From: Candidatus Endomicrobium neocapritermitis
Lineage (GTDB): Bacteria; Elusimicrobiota; Endomicrobiia; Endomicrobiales; Endomicrobiaceae
Assembly (NCBI GenBank): GCA_009778325.1
Contig: WRJZ01000035.1
Coordinates: forward strand, 1-49,081
Reading direction: 5' to 3'
DNA length: 49,081 nucleotides
How positions within the stretch are numbered: the stretch's first letter is position 1; every line of letters begins with the position of its first letter. This document shows, one piece after another, positions 42,601-49,081 of the stretch. The notes under the pieces were generated by a model. The model made no database searches. It was not told the DNA's origin and worked only from the letters and a program-made list of their open reading frames with translations. A program made the translations under genes and the position numbers.

Positions 42601-45600
42601 CTGCGCAATACGGAGGCATATTATACGGCAGCAATACGGGTTTTTATTTTACGGCTTCGCCTACGACAATGCTGTCAAACAGCAGCGCGTCCGTATCCGG
42701 CGGGGTAATGTATTTAACGGGCGGTTCGCTTGCGGATTTCAGCGGAACAATTCTTAACGCGTCAGGCAATACGGCGGTAACAAGCGGCGGGTTTGCGTTT
42801 TTAAATAATTCGTCGATAATAATCAGCACATCCAACGTAAGCGGAAATCAGGCGGCTTCCGGAGGATTTATTTACGGGCAAAGCAACAGCGCCGTAACAA
42901 TAAATAACGCGCTGGTGAACGCAAACACGGCAGGCGGAATGGGCGGCGCGATATATTTGTCGGGTTCGTCAATGACAATAACAAGCAGCACTTTTAGCGG
43001 AAACACTGCGGCAAGCGGCGGAGCCATAGCAATACAAGCGTCAACAATGACAATAGACAGCACAATCGGAGCCGTAACATTTACCGGAAATGCCGCGACA
43101 GCATCAGGAAACGATATATATACCGATAATTCCGTAATAAACTTTGTCGCGGGCAGCCGTATAACAATATCAAGCGGAATATATGTAGGAAGCAATAATA
43201 ACGCGATTTACAAAACAGGGCAGGGCGAATTGTATATAAGCGGAACGGACTATATACAGGGGCTTTTCAGCCAGACAGCTGGAACAACAACAATAAATCA
43301 GGCGGATTTTACGTTTGCCGCCGGAACCTGGACGGTAACCGGAAGCAGCGGAGTAGTAGTAACAAATTCAAGCATGACGGTCGCTTCAAATGTGATTTCA
43401 ACGTTTACGGGCAATACCGCAGCGCAAGGCAATAGCGGCGGCGCGATGTACATAGCTTACAGCACCGCAGATTTTCAGGGAGGCATGCTGTTTAATGCGA
43501 ACAGCGCGGACTCCGGCGGAGCGGTATATTCTGCAAACTCAAATTTGTCTTTTGGCGGAAACGTAAGTTTTATCAACAATATATCTCTTATCGGCGGAGC
43601 CATATATTCAACCGCTTCAGCAATGAATTTTAACGCGGCGGGAGGCAATATAACGTTTAGCTCAAACATAGCTTACGGCGGCGGCGCGATAACGACTGAA
43701 AATTCAACGATGAGTTTCATCGCGGCAGGCAGCGGGAGTATATTATTTAGTTCGAACACCGCAACCAACAGCGGCGGCGCGATATATACGCAAAATTCGT
43801 CAATGAGTTTTAGCGCCGCGGGCAATAATATAACATTCAGTTCAAACAGCGCAAGTGTTGACGGCGGAGCAATATTTGCAAATGTTTCGACAATGAGTTT
43901 TAGCGCGGCAGGCGGTAATATAACATTCGGTTTAAACAACGCAGGTACCGGCGGAGCGATATATGCGTCCGGGGCATCAATGAGTTTCATTGCGACAGGC
44001 GGCAATAATATAACGTTCAGTTCAAACAGCGCGACCGGTACGGGCGGAGCAATATACGCGGAATCCGGCAGTAATATTTCTTTAAACGGAACTTCGTTTA
44101 CAGGAAATACCGCGGTCTCAAGCGGCGGGGCGATATATTTAACTCAAAGTTCAATGTCGTTTGGGGGCAATACGGTTTTTACTAATAATATATCGTCGGC
44201 AGCCGGCGGCGCTATATATACGGACAATAATAATATCAATTTTGCGGGAAGCACGCTTACGTTTATCGGCAATCAAGCGTTAAACGGCGGTTCCGGCGGT
44301 GCGATATACATTGCAGTTTCGCCATTTACGTTTAACGCTTCGTCAATTACATTTATCGGAAACATCGCGGCAAGTTCCGGCGGCGCCGTGTATGCGACGG
44401 ACCTGAGTTTTGCAAACTCTAAAAATATTGCATTTACAAACAACACTTCCGTTACGGGTTCCGGCGGAGCTATTTACTCTTATGATGTTACCTACTCTAC
44501 TAATGTAGACTTTAGCAGCGCGTCAAATATTGCGTTTACAGGCAACACAGCCGGGACGTCCGGCGGAGCGATATTCGCCGGAAGCGGTATGCTTGCTGCG
44601 GCAGGTTTTTCAAATACGTCAAACGTTACGTTTACAGGCAATACGGCCGGTACCTACGGAGGAGCGATATTCGTCAGCGGTCTTATCGGTGTGGCGGATT
44701 TTACAAATGCGTCAAACGTTGCGTTTACGGGAAATACGGCCGGGACGTCCGGCGGAGCGATATTCGCCAGCGGTACCGGTTTGGCAAATTTTATAAACGC
44801 GTCAAGCGTCACATTCGCAGGCAATGTCGCAAGCAGTTCGGGCGGCGCGATATCTGTCGGCAACAGTGTATCTTTTTCCAGCGCGGCAGACGTCACATTT
44901 ACGGATAATGAGGCCGGCGGAGCCGGCGGTGCGATTTTCTCTAACGGTTCGGTAGTAGATTTTTCAAACGCGTTAAACGCCAAGTTTACGGGCAATACCG
45001 TAACCGATATCGGGGCAATAACCGGTGTCAACGGCGGCGCGATTTATGCTGCCGGTTCCGTAAATTTTTCCAGCGCGACGAACGTCAATTTCACTTTAAA
45101 CTCCGCAACCGGGTGGTTTGTTTTCGGCGGTGCGATTTCAGCGGGCGGAGCCATAAATTTTTCAAACGCGTCAAATGTTTATTTCACTACCAACTCGGCA
45201 ATAGGGGATTACGGTTCGGGCGGCGCGATATACGCTAACGGCAATTTGGTAGATTTTTCAAATACGTCAAGCGTTACGTTTACAGGCAATACGTCGGGCT
45301 GGCAAGGCGGCGCTATTTACGGAATTGGCGCGTCTATGAGCTTTGCCGGAGCAACGAATCTGACATTTAACGAAAATGCGGCGGCAGCTTCGGGCGGCGC
45401 GATATACGCGTCCGGCGAAGCGATAAGTTTTGTCGGCGCAAACGGCGTTAATTTTACTTCGAACACGGCAATCGGAGCAGGCGGAACGGGCGGCGCGCTG
45501 GCCTTAAACAGCGGAACAAGAGCGGATTTTACAGGCGCGTCTATGAGCGCCTACGGAAATATTGCAACGTCAAGCGGAGGTTTTGCATATTTAAATAATT

Positions 45601-48600
45601 CGGAAATAGTATTCGGCAGCGCGACAATAACAAACAGCAGCGCGAATTACGGAGGAGCGGTATACGCTGACGCCGGTTCAACGCTGACATTTACGGCGGC
45701 AAACACGGTATTTAACAATAATAACGCGATATTGGGCGGAGCGCTGTATTTAAATAATTCGGATTTCAATTTTATATACGGCAGCACGGTAACGTTTACG
45801 GGAAATACCGCGACAAGTTCGGGCGGAGCGGTATATATGATTACGAGCGGGGAAGTAAATTTCAGCAGCATGCACGTTGTGGCAATAAGCAATACGGCGA
45901 CAAACGGAGCGGGCGGATTTTTGTATACCAATGCTGGTACTACCGTGACGTTTAAGGATGCCGTATTTTTGACAAACCGCGCAAATATCGGCGGAGTATT
46001 ATACGGTGAGTTCGGAGAGAGTTTAATATTTACGGGAACAACAACGTTTCAATACAATACCGCGACAAGTTCCGGCGGAGGGATAGCGCTGATATCGGGT
46101 TCAACGGCAGATTTCAGCGGAGCGTATTTGGACGCTACCGGGAACTCGGCAGATAAAGGCGGATTTGCGTATTTGGACAATTCGAACATAATAATCGCAA
46201 GCGCGACTATATACGGCAACAATGCGGCAACAGCCGGCGGAGTAATTTATGCTTCAAACGGTTCGCTTTTAACTTTTATTTCTACGCAAACCGTATTTAC
46301 AAACAATACGGCGTTAATGGGCGGAGCAATGTATGTTGACAACTCCACGTTTAATTTTACGGAATCGGCGTCATTCTTCGACAACCACGCGTCAAGCGGC
46401 GGAGCAATATATCTTATAGGTACAAACGAGCAGGATTTCGGCAGGATATTCGTAACGGCGGTAGGAAACAGCGCTGATGAAGCCGGCGGATTTATGTACA
46501 GCAAAGGGGTAACGATAACATTTGAGGATACATTCATAGCAAGCAATACGGCAAAAACCGGAGGAGTGCTGTACGGTGATGAGTCAACCTATAAATTCAT
46601 TGCGGATTCGACAACCTTTTTAAACAGCAGCGCGACAATAGCGGGCGGAGCAATAGCGGCGGTAAATAATTCATTAATTGATTTCAGCGGCACAAATATG
46701 ATAGCGGTCGGAAATTATGCGGGAGACGGCGTTACGGCGTCAAGCGGCGGATTTGCGTATTTGGACAGTTCGGAGATAAGAATAGGTACGTCAACGATAT
46801 ACGGCAACAGCGCGATAGGCGGAGCGGGCGGAGTGATATACGCGACCAACAATTCGACATTGACGTTTGTAAATCCGGCGATGGTATTTACGAGCAATAC
46901 GGCAAGGCTTGGCGGAGCTTTATATGTTGACAACTCCGAGTTTAGTTTTGTTACGGGAAGCACGGCGACATTTATAGGAAATGTCGCGACAAGTTCCGGC
47001 GGAGCAATGTATCTTACGGGAACAGGCGAAAGAAATTTGGGGACGATATATACCGAAGCCATAGGAAACAGAGCCGGTTGGGCAGGCGGATTTATGTATG
47101 CGGAAGGAGTGAAAGTAACGTTTGCGGCGGCGGAGTTTTCCAGCAATACGGCGTCATACGGCGGAATTTTTTACGGAAAGGGCGCGTATTTTGATTTTTC
47201 GTCCGCTCCGGTTACGAATTTAGACTACAGCAGCGCGTCGGTTGCCGGCGGAGTATTATATTTGGAAAGCGGCTCAACGGTTGATTTCAGCAGCACTGTC
47301 CTTAGCGTTGTCGGCAACCTCGCGGTGTCAAGCGGAGGTTTTGCGTATATAGACCAATCTAATTTAATATTCGGCGACGCGCTCATAGAAAACAACAGGG
47401 CGGCTAACGGCGGCGGCGGAGTAGTTTACGCGGGCAATCTTTCTACGGTAACTTTCAGCATTCCGGAAACTATTTTTTCAGGCAACAACGCAAATTACGG
47501 CGGAGCATTGTACATTTCAAATTCGTTTTTCGATTTGACCAAAGCAAGCACAACGTCTTATTACGGAAACATCGCGGCAAGTTCGGGCGGAGCGATATAT
47601 CTTACTGGAACGTCTTTAACGGATTTCAGCGATGTTTTTGTAGACGCACAAAATAACAGAGCGGGCGAAGCCGGCGGATTTTTGTATTCCGGCACGGCGC
47701 AGAAAGTAATATTCGGAGAAGTGAACTTTGAAAGCAACACTGCAAAATACGGAGGAATAGTATACGGAAACCAATCGGGTTTTTATTTTACGGCCGCAGA
47801 TACGGAGATAAATAGCAGCAGCGCATCAATCGCGGGTGGCGCTGTCTATTTGACAAATAACTCTTTAGCGGATTTCAGCGGCACGAGCCTGACGGCAACC
47901 GGGAATATCGCGGTGTCAAGCGGCGGCTTTGCGTATTTGGATAATTCGTCAATAATAATAAGCACGTCTGCTATAAGCGGTAATCAGGCTTCGGGAAGCG
48001 GGGCGTTAGGCGGATTTATTTACGCTCAAAACAGAAGTTCGGCAACAATAAATAACGCGTTTATAAACGCAAACACGGCGGCAGGCAGCGGCGGAGTAAT
48101 ATATTCATCCGCTTCAATAACTACGATAAGCAGCAGCGTGTTCAGCGATAATCAGGCCGGAGGGACCGGTTACGGCGGAGCGATATACGCCGCGGCAGGT
48201 TCGACAATATCGTTTACGGCGGACAGTACCTATTTTTCAACAAACACGGCTGCGTACGGCGGAGCAATATATTTGGACAGTTCGCATATGGATTTCGCAA
48301 GCGGAAACACATTAACGTTTAACGGTAACATAGCCGCAAGTTCCGGCGGCGCGATATATATATCAAACAGCGGAAATATAGATTTCAGTAACGCGATAGT
48401 AAACGGAACGGGAAATACAGCTACGGAAGCCGGCGGATTTTTATATTCCGACACGGCGCAGAGAATAACGTTCGGAGCGGTAAATTTTGCAAACAACAGA
48501 GCGAATTACGGAGGAGTATTATACGGAAGCAATACGGGATTTTATTTTGTTGATCCGGTTAAGACGCAACTTTCAAACAGCAACACAAGCATATCGGGCG

Positions 48601-49081
48601 GAGTGCTGTATTTGGTAAGCGGATCGACAGCGGATTTTACGGCGACAAACCTTGAAGCGATAGGAAATATAGCGACGTCAAGCGGAGCGTTTGCATATTT
48701 GGACAGTTCAAAGATAATAATAGACGGCGCGGATATAAGTACAAATACGGCGGCAATGGGCGGAGCAATATACGGACAAAACAACAGCGTGATAGAAATA
48801 AATAACGCGTTGGTAAGCGAGAACACGTCCACGGTAAAAGGCGGAGCGATATATGCGGTAAATTCGTTGGTGACAATAACAAGCAGCACGTTCAGCGGGA
48901 ACGAGTCAGCGCTAGGAGGAGCAATAGCGCTGGAAAATTCGACAATGACAATAGACAGTACAAACGGAGCGGTAATATTTACGGGCAATGTGGGGACAAA
49001 CGGAAACGACATATATGCAAGCAGTTCAATAATAAACTTTAATGCGGTAAATAATCAGATAAGAATAGAAGACGGAATGTA
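36606..49081 (+). CDS. Giant secreted Pmp-like beta-helix repeat protein (3' end outside window)
   Basis: A continuous frame of at least 4,158 codons from ATG at 36606 (GGGAGG 3 bases upstream) to the window edge; frame was checked at many repeats and no in-frame stop was seen. A signal peptide has a basic start, a core of mostly F/L/I, and probable cleavage after FSA (residue 36). The rest is built of short repeats combining FxxN (FTGNTA, FSSNTA, FTNNTA) with GGAIY/GGAVY/GGFLY. This is the two-motif pattern of Chlamydia polymorphic outer membrane proteins and suggests a right-handed parallel beta-helix. At residues ~2203-2213 it has KTGQGELYISG, like an autotransporter passenger repeat, before the FxxN/GGA series resumes. 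Likely a surface adhesin or S-layer-like protein. The export anchor (autotransporter barrel or other) lies beyond the window. Confidence 0.88.
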   Translation, partial: MICKSVSKKCKANRNFLIFIFCFLLLTFLNTDLFSADQNIPNAGFDQTVLQNDIDTSYNSGDRLIFEAGTFDFTSNLTIPGKSFTLMANVFESVILNGQNAYSIVIYETPLTILQNLIFSNFNGAITSTSTLLDLSGSSNVIFDLNDNTSGPGGALYSEGDIYLTNTSSLTFSTNTASTDGGAVFAAGTIDFTNADSLSFLNNTATSGSGGAVYGTVNFTNADNISFTENTAGTSGGAIYALSGSTFSFVNVSFTSNTASSSGSGGAIYSESGMTFANTGTAEFRANEAGTSGGAIFANGDITFLNTISFLNNKALNGSGGAVYSTGSVTFQAPVTFSGNTAANGSGGAVYSTGTVKFYSTVNAANNTLSGGGSGGAIYGIVDFLNAQAVTFTGNSAAGGRGGAVYALAGSSLTFSQDATFSNNTAQYGGAIFANGDNISFTGANATFNYNTSSLGNGIIDGFTNISFAPGINLTAIGNNAVNGGFLYLVNQGPFTFNGTVNLTSNTASSYGGAFYLDNTNMTFAGNTTISYNRSSLGNGGAIYLANGSTLDFTNTAYLTAYGNRAEGGSGGFLILDNHADLIFYNTADISYNYAANSGGAFYLISTTSAFSGAATINYNTAASGSGGGIFLEWTAFAYFLNSNSLMAIGNKAAQNGGFMALGNQPSLFFGGPTTIGDNTATSGSGGAIYSTGTTTIQFNNAVNVYGNTAGTHGGAIYSFSSVGFVNGNTINFTGNTATSGSGGAIYANTINLNGITNAAFNTNTAGASGGALYGQIDFTGSSGLTFTGNTAGTLGGAVYAAAGSTLAFLNVTFTSNTAQQGGAVYANGDNISFDGASAAFNYNKSTAGNGIIANYAFLSFLNSAMTITAIGNQANNGGFLYLLNQGPFTFDGTVNLLSNTASGYGGALYLDNTNITFTGNTTISYNRSLTGNSGAIYLAGGSTLDFASTSYLTAYGNRAEAGSGGFLLLDSHADLIFNNPIDISYNYAANSGGAFYLISTTSAFSGATTINYNTAASGSGGGLFLESTAFAYFLNSNSLTAIGNTAAQNGGFMSLGNQPNLIFGGPVTIGNNTATSGSGGAIYSTGTTAIQFNNAVNVYGNRAETSGGAIYSLNSVGFVNGNTINFTGNTATNGLGGAIYANTINLNGITNAAFNTNTAGTSGGALYGQIDFTGSDGLTFTGNTAGTSGGAVYATAGSTLTFVNVTFTSNTAQSGGAIFANNDNINFTGNSAEFYYNTSSAGDGVVTGFNTINFGTTSITAIGNRAVNGGFTALNNKNSITFGGAVVMGTNTATTGSGGAIYATGNTTITFSNSAWFYGNQATSGFGGAIYSASDIGFAGNTNSINFTGNRATSGGAIYTLGNVNLNGATNVTFSNNAASSQSGGAINAAATTVDFTGASGITFTGNSAYTSGGAINASIVNFTNASVSFNSNFATSGSGGAINAATINFTNASVSFNSNYSTSGSGGAINVTSLLDFTNVQNTSFYNNTAMSGSGGAINAAGATVNFANALSFTNNRAYTGGAIYSGNSGTLSFAPGSSLTFTGNTATNEGGAIWLNNGNTTTDFTNAYISAQNNRSNNSGGFMQAYNSLVIFRDVNFSGNNAVLGGTFSGSNAGFRFTATTTTFASGFADTSGGGLYLVSGSTADFTATGLTATGIYAGASGGFAYLDSSNIMLGSATISGGSAGVSGGAIYAQNGSTITLTSNEAVFSANAAAAGGAIYANNSFFNLASGSTLTFTGNTATSSGGAMYITGVQGQDFRNDYINASGNSAYAGGFMYADSAGTLIFNTVNFTNNTASYGGIIYSSNTTSSFTATNTALSNSSASVAGGALYLTNNSVADFSGTYLNVAGNSVSGPGVIGGGFAYLSNSQIILHAASVISNNSAGSGTGGAIYASSGSLISLTSLNTNFSTNTAALGGAMYVNNSTFSFALGSTAEFYGNQAATSGGAIYLANNGTVDFSNTYIRGVGNIAGYAGGFLYSDTAQQIIFGEVSFASNTAQYGGILYGSNTGFYFTASPTTMLSNSSASVSGGVMYLTGGSLADFSGTILNASGNTAVTSGGFAFLNNSSIIISTSNVSGNQAASGGFIYGQSNSAVTINNALVNANTAGGMGGAIYLSGSSMTITSSTFSGNTAASGGAIAIQASTMTIDSTIGAVTFTGNAATASGNDIYTDNSVINFVAGSRITISSGIYVGSNNNAIYKTGQGELYISGTDYIQGLFSQTAGTTTINQADFTFAAGTWTVTGSSGVVVTNSSMTVASNVISTFTGNTAAQGNSGGAMYIAYSTADFQGGMLFNANSADSGGAVYSANSNLSFGGNVSFINNISLIGGAIYSTASAMNFNAAGGNITFSSNIAYGGGAITTENSTMSFIAAGSGSILFSSNTATNSGGAIYTQNSSMSFSAAGNNITFSSNSASVDGGAIFANVSTMSFSAAGGNITFGLNNAGTGGAIYASGASMSFIATGGNNITFSSNSATGTGGAIYAESGSNISLNGTSFTGNTAVSSGGAIYLTQSSMSFGGNTVFTNNISSAAGGAIYTDNNNINFAGSTLTFIGNQALNGGSGGAIYIAVSPFTFNASSITFIGNIAASSGGAVYATDLSFANSKNIAFTNNTSVTGSGGAIYSYDVTYSTNVDFSSASNIAFTGNTAGTSGGAIFAGSGMLAAAGFSNTSNVTFTGNTAGTYGGAIFVSGLIGVADFTNASNVAFTGNTAGTSGGAIFASGTGLANFINASSVTFAGNVASSSGGAISVGNSVSFSSAADVTFTDNEAGGAGGAIFSNGSVVDFSNALNAKFTGNTVTDIGAITGVNGGAIYAAGSVNFSSATNVNFTLNSATGWFVFGGAISAGGAINFSNASNVYFTTNSAIGDYGSGGAIYANGNLVDFSNTSSVTFTGNTSGWQGGAIYGIGASMSFAGATNLTFNENAAAASGGAIYASGEAISFVGANGVNFTSNTAIGAGGTGGALALNSGTRADFTGASMSAYGNIATSSGGFAYLNNSEIVFGSATITNSSANYGGAVYADAGSTLTFTAANTVFNNNNAILGGALYLNNSDFNFIYGSTVTFTGNTATSSGGAVYMITSGEVNFSSMHVVAISNTATNGAGGFLYTNAGTTVTFKDAVFLTNRANIGGVLYGEFGESLIFTGTTTFQYNTATSSGGGIALISGSTADFSGAYLDATGNSADKGGFAYLDNSNIIIASATIYGNNAATAGGVIYASNGSLLTFISTQTVFTNNTALMGGAMYVDNSTFNFTESASFFDNHASSGGAIYLIGTNEQDFGRIFVTAVGNSADEAGGFMYSKGVTITFEDTFIASNTAKTGGVLYGDESTYKFIADSTTFLNSSATIAGGAIAAVNNSLIDFSGTNMIAVGNYAGDGVTASSGGFAYLDSSEIRIGTSTIYGNSAIGGAGGVIYATNNSTLTFVNPAMVFTSNTARLGGALYVDNSEFSFVTGSTATFIGNVATSSGGAMYLTGTGERNLGTIYTEAIGNRAGWAGGFMYAEGVKVTFAAAEFSSNTASYGGIFYGKGAYFDFSSAPVTNLDYSSASVAGGVLYLESGSTVDFSSTVLSVVGNLAVSSGGFAYIDQSNLIFGDALIENNRAANGGGGVVYAGNLSTVTFSIPETIFSGNNANYGGALYISNSFFDLTKASTTSYYGNIAASSGGAIYLTGTSLTDFSDVFVDAQNNRAGEAGGFLYSGTAQKVIFGEVNFESNTAKYGGIVYGNQSGFYFTAADTEINSSSASIAGGAVYLTNNSLADFSGTSLTATGNIAVSSGGFAYLDNSSIIISTSAISGNQASGSGALGGFIYAQNRSSATINNAFINANTAAGSGGVIYSSASITTISSSVFSDNQAGGTGYGGAIYAAAGSTISFTADSTYFSTNTAAYGGAIYLDSSHMDFASGNTLTFNGNIAASSGGAIYISNSGNIDFSNAIVNGTGNTATEAGGFLYSDTAQRITFGAVNFANNRANYGGVLYGSNTGFYFVDPVKTQLSNSNTSISGGVLYLVSGSTADFTATNLEAIGNIATSSGAFAYLDSSKIIIDGADISTNTAAMGGAIYGQNNSVIEINNALVSENTSTVKGGAIYAVNSLVTITSSTFSGNESALGGAIALENSTMTIDSTNGAVIFTGNVGTNGNDIYASSSIINFNAVNNQIRIEDGM
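37890..40253 (+). repeat. 1,182-bp tandem duplication inside the giant gene
   Basis: Copies 37890-39071 and 39072-40253 align throughout at a constant 1,182-base offset (394 codons), for example GGAACCGTCAAT at 38100 and 39282, and AAACAC at 38849 and 40031. The reading frame is preserved. The start of a third copy is visible at 40254. Confidence 0.85.
42531..43260 (+). repeat. Giant-gene module A1 ending in the KTGQGELYISG unit
   Basis: Begins AGGFLYSDTAQ, passes through NNSSIIIS-type and TITSSTFSGN segments to GNDIY, then IYKTGQGELYISGTDYIQG. The span from AGGFLYS to GNDIY (193 codons) is matched by 48429-49007 (192 codons). Confidence 0.75.
48429..49081 (+). repeat. Giant-gene module A2, homologue of 42531-43200
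   Basis: Same order of segments as module A1 (AGGFLYSDTAQ, GSNTGFYF, TITSSTFSGN, MTIDST, GNDIY) at an offset of ~5.9 kb. The window ends a few codons before the position equivalent to KTGQG. Confidence 0.75.

Noticed and set aside
44530-44796. 88-codon plus-strand frame rich in RLQ and RPGRPAERYS
   Set aside because: Out-of-frame shadow of near-identical repeats in the giant gene.
36923-49012. Many minus-strand open frames rich in YIAPP/APPE
   Set aside because: They are antisense shadows of the GGAIY codons (GGCGGAGCGATATAT) of the giant plus-strand frame; none has a ribosome site or a coherent protein.

Overview
The window looks like chromosome from a Gram-negative bacterium with moderate-to-low GC. 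It carries lipoprotein-type outer-membrane efflux factors, RND pumps, AMIN-domain amidase, and a giant Chlamydia-Pmp-like beta-helix surface protein. The gene repertoire, frequent TTG/GTG starts and crowded intergenic palindromes fit an Elusimicrobiota (Endomicrobium-like) genome. That taxonomic guess is inference; no marker gene in the window settles it.

Layout. 1-2922: 3' part of a large TPR protein with 48-bp tandem coiled-coil repeats. 3040-4823 (minus): queD-queC-queE, the preQ0 branch of queuosine synthesis. 5049-9359 (minus): DUF2157 protein, GDYXXLXY protein, N-acetylmuramoyl-L-alanine amidase, glutamate racemase murI, a tightly overlapping envelope operon. 9434-13104 (minus): methyltransferase, FIST sensor, hybrid histidine kinase. 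13239-19455 (plus): an AcrA-AcrB-OprM type tripartite pump plus a small PD-(D/E)XK-like protein. 19745-20143 (minus): tmRNA, exactly bracketed by two ~168-bp inverted arms. 20314-21210 (minus): ybgC-tadA. 21481-30818 (plus): TolC-like protein, membrane-fusion protein and two RND permeases behind a near-consensus promoter. 30894-36058 (plus): ruvX, NYN/YacP protein, mltG, a mini ECF sigma / zinc anti-sigma pair, iscS-like cysteine desulfurase, mnmA. 36238-36384: an unrecognised 48-residue membrane protein with its own promoter and terminator. 36606-end: an uninterrupted frame of at least 4,158 codons encoding a secreted Pmp-like repeat protein that runs off the window.

How things fit together. 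The cysteine desulfurase and MnmA together make 2-thiouridine in tRNA, and with TadA and the queuosine genes give a strong tRNA wobble-modification theme. MurI, the amidase and MltG cover peptidoglycan precursor supply and remodelling. Two independent efflux operons are present.

The most unusual signal is intergenic. At least a dozen elements built from short tandem 7-8-mers, often as inverted arms around small GC-rich hairpins, sit at or overlap stop codons (TPR gene, queC, murI, acrA-like, ybgC, both RND genes of the second pump operon, ruvX, mltG, anti-sigma, cysteine desulfurase, mnmA). Several families share a CAACGGCRA core although their repeated oligomers differ. The tmRNA inverted arms look like another member. 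This system of gene-end repeats, and the giant repeat protein, are the best candidates for something undescribed.
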